DNA of 64,000 nucleotides. It comes from Hydra vulgaris (Eukaryota > Cnidaria > Hydrozoa > Anthoathecata > Hydridae). Within the stretch, counting starts at the first letter, position 1, and every line of letters begins with the position of its first letter. The stretch spans positions 70,527,001-70,591,000 of the forward strand of contig NC_088931.1 of assembly GCF_038396675.1 (NCBI RefSeq), read 5' to 3'. Positions 36,961-52,210 of the stretch are shown here, one piece after another. The translations under genes were made by a program, and so were the position numbers. The notes under the pieces were generated by a model that saw only the letters and a list, made by a program, of their open reading frames with translations, searched no databases and was not told where the DNA came from.

Positions 36961-38059
36961 TTCATATTAAATTTAAAAAATAGTTCTCAGGTCGTTGATT
37001 GAAGAAAGATTGGTAAAAGGTACCCCTCAGAGAAAGAATAAACAGAAAGTTTAAGTTCTGAAAGAATTTCCTACATTAAAAAATGATTCAACACGTTTTT
37101 AGCTCTCAGATAATAAAATTAATGATTTTAAGTCAATGATAAAATATTCTGTTGGTGATGATCTTGAATTTTATAATACTTTTTTTAAGTCACAAAGTCT
37201 GAACAATTAAATATATCACTTTGTAAAATAATTTAATAAACATTTTATATATTTATTTCTTTATTGTAAAAAAAAAGGTACAATAATGGAAATGGTTGTT
37301 TTTTATATTTAAGGTTTAACTTATTTATATCATTTTTCACAAACAAATTATAATATTTGTGTGATAAATTAGTTATTTTGTTTTTCGTTTATTTGAAAAT
37401 AAACAATATTTATAAAAATTAATTAATGTAAAAAAAAAAAAATTGTGAATATTTAGTTATTCATAAATTGAGTAAGTGATTTTTATATAAGAAGCTAATT
37501 CATTTCTATTTAAGAAGCCTGAAGATGTATATTTCTGCATAAAACTGTATATTTCTAAATATAATGCCTATAAATTGGTTACCCGGAATGAATTAAAGAA
37601 AAAAAATGCAAAGGACAGTGAAACTAAAATTATTCTAAAGCTATAAGTTACAATATAAGTGGATTACAATAGTGTTAGTTACAATATAAGTGAATTTAAC
37701 CTTAATTCACCTACTATCAAATTAATTGCATCTATGACAATTGTATTCTGACAAAATGTTCTGATTTTGAAAATACGTTTATAGTATTTGAAAAACAGTG
37801 CCCTTAGTTACGGGGGAAGTTTTTTTAATTTGTTTTTAGTAACAATTTAAACTTCTATTGATTTTAGTCAACTTTGTTAAATTTCAACATGTAGTTAAAT
37901 CCCTGCCCAAACGTCCAAAAATCCTGCGGGCGCCCATGTATGTGTGTGCATAAAGGAAAACTATTCCCTCTTCTCTCTATACCATACATCTTTTTATGTC
38001 GGCAAACTAGGATCTTTAGTCAGAATTTTAACTTTTCTATTGATTAGCTGGTTAATTAT
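36961..38059. other. Intron 4 sequence, no gene seen
   Basis: AT-rich with a 17-bp duplicated GTTACAATATAAGTG at 37646 and 37678. Confidence 0.45.
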
Positions 38060-38212
38060 GATAAATTAGAAAATCGATGTACGTACTTTTAAATTAAACC
38101 CTCCCCCCTTCCACATACGCTTTCATTTGCTTTTTGTAGACCTCCCCCCTCCCTACCCCCTCTTCCTTTGAGCGTATGTACTTTATGGACGACCCCTCAG
38201 TTTACCAATCAT
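38060..38212. repeat. GGGTCGTCCATAAA-type terminal repeat, probable MITE remnant
   Basis: The right end, inverted, reads GAGGGGTCGTCCATAAAGTA, then CATACGCTC. The left part holds ATGTACGTACTTTTAAATTA and CCACATACGCT, so the ends are imperfect inverted copies around two poly-C blocks. Related to the 64-bp element at 56059-56122. Confidence 0.5.
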
Positions 38213-38496
38213 ATATAATTCGAACCCTCTTTATAACCACGATTCAATTCTTAGAAAACATCACTCAAATGATAAAATAAAGTTTTATAAATACTCTTCT
38301 TAAAATTAAAAAAACTACAACAGAATAAAAAAAATTTATTAGAAAACCCCCATTAAAACATAAAGGATAAGAGCCTAAATAAGTATAAATTTGATAAAGA
38401 AAAAAATATATATAACCATCTATTCATACAAAAAATTATTATAATATAAAAAAATGTGAAATATTTAACATGTAAGTATGTAACACGCCATTTTAC

Positions 38497-40418
<1,922 letters not shown>

Positions 40419-40633
40419 CTGTTAGAATCAAATGAACCATTGCCTCATTTTTCCATTGAAAATCTTCAGGGTAACACAATTCATTTGAATTAAATGAACG
40501 AAAAACGTAGACTGAAAGTCTAGCTATTTTGTTCTGGTCATGAAAGTCTTCTACTGCAAGTTCAATCAAATAGCGATCGCCGTATACATCAGGAGCGTTT
40601 TCAACATTAACTATTGTGTGCAACTTGAAGCGA
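40419..40633 (-). CDS. B4GALNT3/4-like: B4GALNT3/4-like exon 4
   Basis: Acceptor TTGCTAG. It restores Asn at the junction and reads RFKLHTIVNVENAPDVYGDR, then YLIELAV and LCYPEDFQWKNEAMVHLIL, ending in phase 1 before GTTTTT. The VHLIL end is the entry strand of the transferase fold (VxFILPVKNQ-type in relatives). Confidence 0.9.
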
Positions 40634-40722
40634 CTAGCAAAATTATTCAATGTATTTTAAATATAAAATTCTTTGTAACTTTTATAGCATAAAAATAAAC
40701 AACAAAAATCACAAATAAATAC

Positions 40723-41267
40723 TTAGGAAATTTTGTCGAAAGTGCTGCCATATATTTACTGACCAGCCATTGAATAGAGAGTTCGTTTTCAACTTGATTG
40801 CCTTGACAATGATTAAGTTTTAATGATTCACCTATACATTCGGATGAATGATCCCATGTTTGATCTCTTGGAAATACTCGAGTTGAAATATTGTAGTAGT
40901 GAGGCAAATGGATACCCTCATATTCACCCAAATTTTTAGCTTTATCACTATCGGTCTCTATTATCCAACTTGGGAAGTACGTACACGTAGTTAAGACATC
41001 ACTCACATCATCAAATTTTAAATGTGAAAGTGATAAAAATTCTGCACTATCTCTTTGATAAAGTGTTTTCCCCTCGTTAATCTTTTTATTGTGCGCTTTT
41101 AAAAACAGTTTTTTGTGACTCGGAAGGTCGGGTAACTTAAAGTCATCTTTTAGATAGCTAATATAAACCGTTTTATTTGCGAAATTTTGATTTGCGTCGT
41201 AGTATTGAGAAAGATGTTTTTTCTCAATACTTTTAAACTTCACATCTGTAGGTTTTTTCCAAACTAC
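40723..41267 (-). CDS. B4GALNT3/4-like: B4GALNT3/4-like exon 3: linker
   Basis: Acceptor TTTAAAG, then VVWKKPTDVKFKSIEKKHLS, which directly continues the PA14 end as HIQVVW. Encodes residues 239-419, including DVLTTCTYFPSWIIETDS and the Cys-containing SECIGESLKLNHCQGN. The true exon stops at FP before GTATTT; the frame readable beyond is intron. Confidence 0.9.
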
Positions 41268-41348
41268 CTTTAAAGTTCATTTATAATATTAAAATAAAAG
41301 TAAAAATAAACAAAATAAATAAACATTTATATAATCTAAAACAACTAA

Positions 41349-41545
41349 GCAAAGCATTTAAAATTTAATAAATTATAAAAAATACTTTGAATAAAATTGT
41401 TATTAAACTGCTTTCGAAAGCTAACGAAACCAAACAAATGAAGCGACAAAGCAAAGCATTTAAAATTTAACGAATTATGACAAGTATTTTGAATGAAATT
41501 GTTATTAAATTGTATTCAAAAGCTAACGAAACCAAAAAACTTGAA
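41349..41545. repeat. ~102-bp tandem duplication in intron 2
   Basis: AAAGCATTTAAAATTTAA through AAGCTAACGAAACCAAA occurs twice with period about 102 and scattered differences. Confidence 0.8.
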
Positions 41546-41829
41546 AAAAAAAAAACCTGGTCATTTACTCATTTGAGCTTTCTGTTAACAAAAATTCCAG
41601 CTTTTTAGTTTGTTTTTAAATTCTTAAATTTTTTTGCATTTAAAAAATTGAACTCGTTTTTAATTAAATTTTTTTCTTATAATTTCTTCTTTAGTCATGA
41701 GTTCTCCTTAGACTTATTAATTAAAAATACGTCTTAATTACTTTTCTTACACTTACATTGAATTCTTCAATTTTAAAAACGTTTTTAATCATAGAGTAAA
41801 AAGAGAAAAACAAACATTGGGAGTCAAAC

Positions 41830-41963
41830 CTGAATGTGCGCACGTGCTCTTCCTTGTTTCCATAGAATGTCAAAGAAATATCTTTTTCCAGCAAAAAGAA
41901 TAACCTCCATTGAGACTTGTCTAGGATACTTGTCAAACTGATTTTCATATGACCATTCGTTTC
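41830..41963 (-). CDS. B4GALNT3/4-like: B4GALNT3/4-like exon 2: rest of PA14
   Basis: Acceptor TTGTTTAG, then GNEWSYENQFDKYPRQVS and MEVILFAGKRYFFDILWKQG, ending ARAHIQ before GTTTGA. It completes the PA14 beta-sandwich (residues 194-238). The open frame visible over 41721-41948 is a different, spurious frame. Confidence 0.9.
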
Positions 41964-42348
41964 CTAAACAATTATGATTTTTTTTTAATAAATTTACCAT
42001 TGCTATTTATAATTAGATTATGTTTATTTTATTAATTCATTAATTAGGCAGGTAAAGTTTATTTTACAAAAATTGCAATGCTATTACTAAGATCTTTCCC
42101 AAAAAATAATTTAGATTTTTTAAAGCATAAATTGTTTTTTTTTTAAAACGCCTGGTTCTAAGTTTATTATTTAGAAATCTTTTACAACTATAAAAACAAT
42201 CTTATATAAAAAATGGTTCAGCATTTTTATATTTTGTTTCTGGATCATTAACAGTTAATACAGTTGTACCTCCAAACCTTTTCCGTGTAACACTGTATGC
42301 GTCGGTGGGATTTAGTTTCATATTTAAAAATAAATCAAAATTTATTAC

Positions 42349-42928
42349 CAGATATCCCGCCAACCTCCGCCAAAAGTTCTATGTTCATAGGATCCGCATC
42401 ATTGCTCAACCAAAATTCGGAGCAATCGTCTGAGCTGATTGCAAACACGTAAAACCCATCAATAGGAGGATGAATGTAACCAAAAATACGAGCACCTAAT
42501 TGAGATTCTGTAAATTTAAATTTCAAAGAATCTATGGTATCCTGGCGAAGCGGAGAATGAGGAAACATAGGGTGGTTTTTTAAATCTTCAACAGCATATC
42601 CACATATATTGTCCCAATAGTGTATATTTACAAAGTTTTTCAACATATAATCCTCATCTCCAATGGAAACTAAACTCACAATGTGGTTTTGATATTTTTC
42701 ATCTTGTTTTTGAATACTATTACCACTTTTAAAAACAAAGTCAAAAAAGTAAACAGCTAAAAACATACACGCTAGCAACAAAATTGTAATTTGTTGAAAT
42801 TGTCGCTCTACTGGCATAAATATAATAGATGGTTTGCTTGAATGTAATTTTCTCCAACTGTTTTTTGTATGAAATGTTATGTTTGTAATTTTTTTAATGA
42901 GATCCAAGCAAATCTTTTTGCTTGACAT
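42349..42928 (-). CDS. B4GALNT3/4-like: B4GALNT3/4-like exon 1: anchor and start of PA14
   Basis: ATG at 42928-42926 (MSSKKICLDL), with an in-frame TAA about 40 nt upstream. It encodes a basic cytosolic N-terminus, the membrane anchor (residues 46-66), a short stem, and the PA14 start NFVNIHYWDNICGYAVEDL, then GARIFGYIHPPIDGFYVFAI and SSDDCSEFWLSNDADP. The SDD-x-x-EFWLS signature is characteristic of PA14 in this family. Ends in phase 1 before GTAATA. Confidence 0.92.
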
Positions 42929-42949
42929 TTTCAAAGTGAATTGATTTTG

Positions 42950-43516
42950 AATTAAATTGTTAATAATTTATTTTACATAAACCTAATAATCTTTATCTGA
43001 TAGGTAACGAAACCAAAACCATGTCAGAAAAATTTATTGATCGTAAACTTTTTTCCTTTTAAAGGATTAAAAAAAAAAAAACGGAATAAAATTTCTTTCT
43101 AGACAATATATATATATATATATATATATTTCAGACTCTTAAAATTTTAGAAATTTGCTTTTAGTCTGGCCCTTCGTATGAGGATAAAGTGGATGGCTTA
43201 TTGAATGGAACAAAAAAGTGATTATTGAAATGGGACTTGTTTATGGACACACATATTTTTTTTTTTATTAAATGTTAAGTTTAGCTGTAATAAATGTGAC
43301 CAATGATTTCGTTAAAATTTATTATACTTATATACGTATATTTAGCGAATTGGTTAACTTTTGGTATTAAGTTTTGTGTTTGTAATTGTATTTATATACA
43401 CTACATTTAAACATTTAATACAAATGTCCTATGAAACTTGAACTTTTGATTTTTATGAAGTTTTAAAATATTTTTAAATAAAATCAAACATTCAGTTAAC
43501 ACGAAAAAACTTTTTA
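42950..43516. other. Upstream of the glycosyltransferase gene; no promoter recognised
   Basis: AT-rich with a short (TA)n at 43108-43129. It is about 600 bp between the 5' end of the gene and the pogo-like remnant, and would hold the core promoter, but no specific element stands out. Confidence 0.4.
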
Positions 43517-44660
43517 GATGTCAAAGATGCAGTCAAAAGTGTTTTTAAGGGTATGTTCATTCAAGATGCAGCTAACAAATATAGTTTATCAAAATCTACA
43601 GTAGGTAGAGCTGTAAAAATGGCAAAATTTCTAAATCTGCTTAAAAACTTTTTTTTTTTTTAAATTTAATTTAGGTGCCCCAAGAAGTCCTTACGGTCTT
43701 ATCACAAAGCACCACGAATGAGCATTTAATTGGAAGTTTATGCCTCCTTCCTAGCCGATGTCACAAAACTTGCCCAGTGGTGGGGTTTGAACCACAGATC
43801 CTTTTTTTCTGAGGCAAGTGCGCTACCACTGCGCCACGGCTGCCTAATACTTTGCAAACATAGAAAATAGAGAAACCAAAAACATTCAACCTGGCTCGTG
43901 CTTTTAATAAACATACGGTGCCCATGTTTTTTGATAACTTTTTAAAAGTTTAATTAAAATATAAATTCTAACCAAAATGTTTTTTTAATGTAGATGAGAA
44001 ATGGTTGTTAACAGTTGCAGACCCTCCAACGATTATTTCAACTTGTAAAGGTTTAAGCGTGTTTATCAAGTTGTTTTAGTAGAAAGAAGGTTATTGGTAA
44101 AAATGTTGGTTTTCGTGAACGCAAAGATAATACAGTTCAATCTTCATTTATATATCCAAGAGTAAACTAACAGAGCTTCATGATAAGTGGAGCACCTACA
44201 GAAAGCTTAGGATTTTGTAACAAAAGTTTTTGGATGACAGGTGACAAATTTTTAGTTGCAATAAAATACTTTTCATCTCATACTAATCCATCTGTTAATT
44301 ATGCAGTGCTGTTGTTATGCTGTTATTATGGACAATCTTTAAAGCCAAATTCATTTGAAATAGTAGGATTTGCAAAATAGAATTTTTTTGATTTTATAAA
44401 CATTTCCACCACACTGCAGCCATAGAGTGCAGCAAGTAGTTGTTTCAGTTTTTGGGTATTTTAAATCTTATTTTAGATTGGATCAGAATGAATGATTGGC
44501 TTCCAATCAAGGAAGAAATACGAACATTTAAAATTGACTTTAGAGAAGCGAAAGATACAGAAAACTGTGTGGATTTTTTTAACTGTGTCATCAGTAAAAA
44601 ATGCGCCCATCAATTAAAAACAATAAAATACTTGCAAATTATGCAAATATAACTAAAAAA
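43517..44660 (+). pseudogene. pogo-like transposase remnant, split by a SINE
   Basis: The N-terminal helix-turn-helix reads VKDAVKSVFKGMFIQDAANK, then YSLSKSTVGRAVKMAK (psq/CENP-B type, 43517-43630). After the SINE insertion come DEKWLLTVADPPTIISTCKG, then GAPTESLGFCNKSFWMTGDK and FLVAIKYFSSHTNPSVNYAV, then HHTAAIECSK, which follow the pogo/jerky DDE order (xxDExxxTVxxPPxxI...KG; GWM...F...HT.P). The second catalytic Asp block (LLLDNH in relatives) reads LLLCCYYG, so a catalytic residue is lost in addition to several stops. Confidence 0.7.
43650..43848 (-). mobile_element. tRNA-derived SINE, inserted in the pogo-like gene
   Basis: Minus strand: GGCAGCCGTGGCGCAGTGG, then TAGCGCACTTGCCTCAG (A-box region) and GTGGTTCAAACCCCACC (B-box region), tail GGAAGGAGGCATAAACTTCC and ATAAGACCGTAAGGACTTC, A-run (poly-T on the plus strand at 43649-43662). 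The best-preserved of three related SINEs here. Confidence 0.88.
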
Positions 44661-45299
44661 AAATTTTGGGCCAGCTTAGAGTGTTTCACCTGTTAGTGGT
44701 GGATATGTAGTAATTGTAATATAAACAGCAAGAAGCGTTATTACGAGTGCAAGCGATGAAGTTATTAATATATTTTACACTTTCTTTAATATACTTATTA
44801 TTTATTTCATGTATTTTGTGGGAAACAACAAGTCATGTTTTTTGTGTGTTTGTTAAACATGAATAAAATTTAATTTTTTATATCCAATAAATTACTTTTT
44901 CATTATAAGTTTACTTTGCTTTTGTAAATTTTTAAAGTAAATTAGATAGTTTATAAGTTAATAATAAACTTATTATAATGGAATTATTATTTATTTCATG
45001 TAATGTTACATGAAACTTTATCCAAGGTTTTACACTACCCCATTTTCTTTCACTTAAAAAAAAAAATTTCAATAAAGTTTGTTGTTAGTAAGTTTGGTTT
45101 TTAAAATAAAAATTTGTTAGGTTTGTTAGTATGCGGACATATGTAATTAATTAAACATACCAGTTTATAAACTTTTTAATTGTAGTAGAAGATAATAAGA
45201 AATAGGGTAGATTTAATAATTGTTTCATTGCCATTTTTGTTAAATGAGAACAAAAAATAGAGGTGAGGCTAATTCTATTTTCTCCTCTGTATGTTTTAG
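44661..45299. other. AT-rich, no gene seen
   Basis: No repeats or frames of note. Confidence 0.45.
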
Positions 45300-45680
45300 A
45301 TTTAAGCTTCGAGACATTTTCTTTTGAAAAAATTAACAGCTTCTCATTAACCCATCTTTCCGAATGTGTATAATTTTTTAAGTGTACAAGTAAACTACTT
45401 TTTTTATTACTCCCTCAATTTTTACAAAGTCATCTGTGGCATTCTTACCAAAACAGCCCCATACCTTATAATACATCCACCGTGTTTTACAGTCAATAAT
45501 ACACACTATTTTATCATAGATTTAACAATTTTTTTTTAAAACAATCAATCTAAACTTCTCTAAACTTCGACACGTTGGTCCACGTTTACAGTCATTAATG
45601 GTCCATTTTTTATGTAGCTTTGCCTATACAATAGCATTTTTATTATTGTTATGATTTTTATCAAAGCATTTTAACCAAAA
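45300..45680 (-). pseudogene. Tc1-type transposase fragment, decayed
   Basis: Minus strand: KKWTINDCKRGPT-like (matching the WTIxDWKRV segment upstream of the first catalytic Asp of Tc1 transposases), then TRWMYYKVWGCFGKNATDDF and VKIEGVIKKVVYLYT (matching VKHGGGxxMVWGCF...L.KIEG.M....Y). Catalytic residues are not preserved. A different Tc1 lineage from the element at 13189. Confidence 0.6.
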
Positions 45681-47182
<1,502 letters not shown>

Positions 47183-47325
47183 GTTATCTATAAAAGAAAC
47201 CTTTATTTTTTTCGTGTTCGTGTGGTTTTTACAAATCCAAAATAAATTGACTTTAGATTAAAAAGAGTAAAGATACGGTTGCAAGAGTCATCTTTATAAT
47301 ATTTGAAAAATCTTAAAAAGCTGTT

Positions 47326-47377
47326 GACAGCATAAATAAAAAGTTGATGTGTACATCAACTTTTTATTTAAGCTGTC
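47326..47377. repeat. Nearly loopless palindrome, 25-bp arms
   Basis: GACAGC(A/T)TAAATAAAAAGTT then GATGT, inverted around 2 nt, one mismatch. The AAATAAAAAGTTGATGT piece occurs a third time in direct orientation at 47395. Confidence 0.8.
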
Positions 47378-47955
47378 GGGTAGTCCCGGACACTTAAATA
47401 AAAAGTTGATGTACACATTTACTAACAGAAAACAAAGTGTAAAAAGACTTTATAAAAAATATAAACATATATTTAAGGCCTCTGACATGTAGGGATGGGA
47501 ATAAAAATGTAATCATTTAGAAACTTAAACATTAGCTTTTTACTAATAAAAATAAACACTTTAGAAATACTTTTTTTAAATTTTAGGTCTTTTTATTGGA
47601 GTTAGATGAATTGCCATTATGGGTTTGTGTTTTATATTAAACGTAATAATATCTATATAAAAAAATTGTTCGTGTAAACAAAAATGTATATTTAATCAAT
47701 AAAAAGTTATTTGTTTACATGAACATTAGATATATCAATATGTGAATCAAGTATAATAACACACCACTTTTCTGGTGATTGGAAATAATACCTTGCACTC
47801 TCAACCAATCGCTTCGGCATATTATGATAGATATTTTGCGTATGCCATATTTTCGCTCAAATAATGTTTATATAGTATTTAAAATCACATCATTTCTTTA
47901 GTTTAAGCGGTACATCAAGTGTCCGAAGTTACCCACTGTTCGGGGTCACCCGAAT
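47373..47955. mobile_element. Non-autonomous element with CGGACACTTGATGTAC inverted ends
   Basis: Near the right side, the inverse of 47912-47930 reads TTCGGACACTTGATGTACC, preceded by GGTGACCCCGAACAGTGGG. On the left, CCCGGACACTT and GATGTACAC are separated by 12 extra bases (AAATAAAAAGTT) that also occur in the adjacent palindrome. No coding sequence between. Confidence 0.5.
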
Positions 47956-49765
47956 TTCCCCAACACATATTTGTAAGATTATACAAAAGTTTGATGACGC
48001 ATCTTACAAATATCAAATTAAAAAAAAGTTAAGTAACATTTAAATAATTTAAAATTTATTTATTAATAATACATAAATTTAATTATTTAATTAAATAACC
48101 TATTATTCCATTGATTATTAAAATTATATATTTAATATTTTTTTTTGTTAATAATTTTAAATCCTTATATTTTTATCAATGAAGCTTAAAAATTTTAAAA
48201 TTTTGTTAACTTTTTATCACGTGCAGAGTTTTACAAAACCATCATACTTGGATTGTTCTAAAACCTTTTGAGAAGTAGTTTGATGTCGCAAAAGTTAATC
48301 TTCGGAAGTCTTTTGTGAGATAGTCGCTGTGAGATTTTATGATTAGTCATCAAAATTGATTTAATTTGTTTTTTATGACAAATAAATAAAATAGATTATT
48401 TCATACAAATATTATTTATATTTATTTAATTACATAAAAAGTAAAATAATTATATATAAAACAATTGACCCAACGCAAAATGCAGATTTTTAAATTATAA
48501 ATCAAATATAAATTGCATTATGAAAATCACAAACGCCAGCATTTGTGAAATTTATAATGCAACTTGCATTAAGACGAGCTGCACCATCGGAGCCTATTAA
48601 GGCTTGCTTTAAAGTTGTTGACAAGTGGAGAGAAGACTACATTATCTGGTAAGCTGTTAAATACGTTGACAGCGCAACAACAATTGTTGTTAAAAAAATT
48701 AAAACTAGTTAAACTGTTATTGTATTTTTCCTGTTTAAGTCTCTCACTGATTAGCTCTTGTTGGAATTGTAATAAAAGAAAATGCCAGTTAATTATGTCG
48801 GTAATGTTCTCTATTTTAAATTTTTGAATGAACTCAACTCGTTTACGGGAGTCGACTAGAGATGTGCGGCCAAGTTGTGTATTTCTGGTCTCATAAACTA
48901 TTTTTTTTAATTCGTGCGGTACTTTATGGCTTTTTGTTGAATTTTCTTATTAATTTGCTTGTTGTTAATTAAATGAGGGTTTCAAGCTGAAATTAAGAAT
49001 ATTATTTTTGAATTCCCAAGTCACGCTCCGAGGTTATTGTTTCCAACTTAATTTGGGTCATTATTGAATTTAGGCACGTTTCTTCCTTCACCTAGTTTTT
49101 TAAAAAACAAATCTAAATTTTACTTCGTATCGATAGTTCTTTACTATGACGTTTAGATAAAAAACTGTTAAACAGATTTTGTTTGCTATATTTTTAATTC
49201 AAAAGTCATCTTTCTAATATCTTTTCTCGTAAGTCCGAAGGAACTATTTTCCATCAATAAAATATAATTTTTTAAACCCATTTTTTTCTCCCATTTTTTG
49301 GGGTAAAACAGTTTTTCGCCCGAATTTCACATTGATACTATTTTTAGGACATAATCTTAACAAATTTATTTTAAGAACATCAATTATTTAGGATGCTCTT
49401 TGGTATCCTTTTTTTTATGGCTGCAATACCTTTTGTCATTTTAACTAGATCCCACTTCTTTCTTGAATTCTGTTCTTGTTGGCATGCTCTATAAAAATAA
49501 ATAAATATAACTTTATTTATTAGAAATAAAAATAAAATAAGGTTATCATATAGAATACGTATAGCACTACAAACATGAAGTATTCTATGTTTGTAGCACT
49601 ATAGTATTCCAAATTAAAAACCTATTACACTTTTACTTTGAGATATGTATGAGTCATTTTTATTTGATAAAACAAAGAATCATCGTTAATTTTATTAGCA
49701 AATGATATAACACGTCATAAAAATATGCAAAAAAAATTAACATAAAAATAGAAAAAAATATTTAC

Positions 49766-49801
49766 CTTATCACCAAAATTTGTTAAAATTTTGGTGATAA
49801 G
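49766..49801. repeat. Snap-back hairpin, 16-bp arms, 4-nt loop
   Basis: Arms 49766-49781 and 49786-49801. Followed at 49806 by a third, direct partial copy (ATATCACCAAAAATT). Confidence 0.8.
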
Positions 49802-50837
49802 TTAATATCACCAAAAATTGTTAAAAAACTGAGCGAAATTTTGAGACGCCGTATTTTTCTGACGAATTGTAAATTCTATTAAATAATTCTTGAAATAAGA
49901 GTATAAGACTATTAGGCTGTAAGTGATTTCATAGAAAATGATGGCGGTAGATTGCCTATTTCATATTTGTATTCCTTTTTTTACTTAATTCTGATTTGAA
50001 AAAGTTTTTGGTATAGCAAGAGTAGGATAAATAAGTTTAAAAACCAGGTATGTTATTTGGGGAAGGCTGATGGAAGATGTGTGTTCGGTCACCTATTTAA
50101 CACAACTTAAAAAATTTTTTACTATGTTAGATCTTTCGTTTTTGGTGAAATGGTGTTCCTTTTAAGAACTACTTCAATAAAACTAGTTTGATCTAAAGTC
50201 GTCCAAAGAAATCGTCAGAGTCTTTTTAGCATATTTTTGGACTGATTTGAAATATGTTGTAACCCATTTTGTAATAATGTACATCAAACTTGTTAAATCT
50301 AAAATTTTAACATTAAATTTAAAAATGTAAAGTAAATTTAAATTTCAACAAAAAACTTAACGTTAAATTAAAAATTAAGTTTGTGTACAATATAAGAAAA
50401 TTTTATGTGTGTACAATAGAAAAAATTCAATCTGTTAAATCAAAACTAGAAGAATTAGACAACCCGATCAAATTTTAATATACCATCTGAATGGTTTTTA
50501 TTACTTGTTATCAAAAGTTTCTTTGTCGATAACAAGTAATAATCAATAGTCAGGGAGAGAAGGGATGGTCCTAAGTAGCTTGGGTTGGGTGGGAATATTT
50601 TCCAAAAAATAATTGACGTCCCCTCGCACATACTAAGCGTCTGAGAGTGTTTAAATAAAGTATCGTGCATAGATATTCTAAAACAAAACAAAAATTTCAT
50701 AAATATTGTAAAAATGACTTAGTTTGAAATTTTAAGAAATAGATTTATGTTTTACGTATTTTACAAAAGTATTTTTTCCCCATTCCAACATAAAACATTA
50801 TTTTTGAACACCTGTTCAGGTGTAGACGGTCTGGTGT

Positions 50838-50861
50838 AAAGGTCTACAGCTGTAGACCTTT
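50838..50861. repeat. 24-bp perfect palindrome, no loop
   Basis: AAAGGTCTACAG followed immediately by its reverse complement. A looser TGTAGAC and ACACCTG/CAGGTGT context surrounds it at 50806-50840. Confidence 0.85.
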
Positions 50862-51359
50862 TGAACACATAGTTTTATTGTTTAGAAAGTTCCAAAGTTT
50901 AATTGTATCCTGTATTTTAGATTTTTTTTTTAGCAGAAGCATAAAATATATATATTTTAAAAAATAATGGAAAGACTTCTAGGATATCATATAAATCTTA
51001 TCACAAAGCCTTGTATAACTTATTGTACACGGCTTCGTGACAATTGTTTTCAGCAACAGTTAGATAATTTTTTTTACAATTTTTATAATAATATATATTA
51101 TAGTTAAATACATTAACATGTTAAAGAGATATAACAACCATTATAAGTAAATAACGATGTTTTCTAATAAAAAATTTATTTCTTTTAACTTCTGTTTGAA
51201 GGAACTTGAAGTCTAATTAATAGAATAATTGATATTAGGTACAAATATTATTACATATAGCTATTTTATTTTGGTGAACACTGTAAGAAATATAAAATTG
51301 ATCATATTTATTATGGCAAAACGGTTCATTAAATTATTTATCAGTACTTGAATTATTAT

Positions 51360-52210
51360 TATTTTTAGGTTTTATTATACAAAGATTTTGGAAAAAGTTT
51401 TATATGTTTAACTGTTGGAGGCTTTGAACTTTCATTTCTTTAAGCAATAACTTAGAGTGCGTTAAACGGTTTTTAGAATTTAATACTTGTTTAATATGTT
51501 TCCAACTTTAAGTACAGTATAATTGTTTCCAGCTTTAAGAATTGTACCACTAGATTTAGCAATTTTTGATGAAATACTATCAATGTGGTTTCTTCAAGAT
51601 TTACATCGATATAATTCCTAAAAAATTTTAAACTTTTTTTTTAATGGTTGTATTGTTGATATAAAGATCACGCATCAAATTTGGTAATCTTTTATTTGAG
51701 TGTGTGTGGAAAGAAATCCAATATCTTTTTATCAATGTTTAATGATAACTTATTCATCTTAAACGAATTAAAAATTTTTTTAAGCTTGTTTGTCATGTTA
51801 TTGGTTGAGTAGTATATTTTTATTTTCATGAGATAAAAACCAATTCGCGTCTGCAAAGATTATGGTTGTTAGGTTTTAATTTTGTAATTATATTTAATAT
51901 TTGAAATCATTAATTTTTATTTAATATTCTAATAATTGAAAGACATTGAATTTTGTATTTGAAAGATATTTCATTGTAAACATTTTTTGTGCGATTAGTT
52001 AAATAGATTTTGAATAAACCCTAATGTTTTATCTTTTATACTGTAAGAGACTAGGTTATTAAATAAGATCTTATGATTGATTAAAAAAGCGGTCGGCAAT
52101 GTTTATATCAGAATTAAAATTTATATGGTTCCTAGTGAAAGTAGTTCTTTAAAGGAGATTAAATTTTTATTGTTGTATATCCGCTTTTTTATTGTCATTT
52201 TCTATGTTTC
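51360..52210 (-). pseudogene. Non-LTR reverse transcriptase fragment (second LINE)
   Basis: Minus strand: FKIYLTNRTKNVYNEISFKY (the SYLxNRxQ segment), then TIIFADANWFLSHENKNILL, the catalytic box with the second Asp of FADD changed to Ala, then LSLNIDKK, then IDSISSKIAKSSGTILKAGN and LTHSKLLLKEMKVQSLQQLN (thumb). The order is that of CR1-type LINEs; stops and frame breaks throughout. Confidence 0.65.

Larger units (their letters stand above)
47956..51359. other. No gene; several snap-back hairpins
   Basis: Hairpins at 49766-49801 (16-bp arms, CTTATCACCAAAATTT, loop GTTA), about 49560-49605 (TAGCACTACAAACAT-type, two mismatches), 50500-50535, and a perfect 24-bp palindrome at 50838-50861 (AAAGGTCTACAG and its inverse). 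The 48615-48827 frame looks accidental. Confidence 0.45.

Noticed and set aside
41721-41948. 75-codon minus-strand frame as a separate protein
   Set aside because: It is a shifted frame over exon 2 of the glycosyltransferase gene; the correct frame gives the PA14 continuation.
43780-43848. A genuine tRNA gene on the minus strand
   Set aside because: A- and B-box regions are present, but no complete cloverleaf with anticodon and acceptor stem can be drawn, and the sequence continues into a SINE tail with an A-run shared with two other loci.
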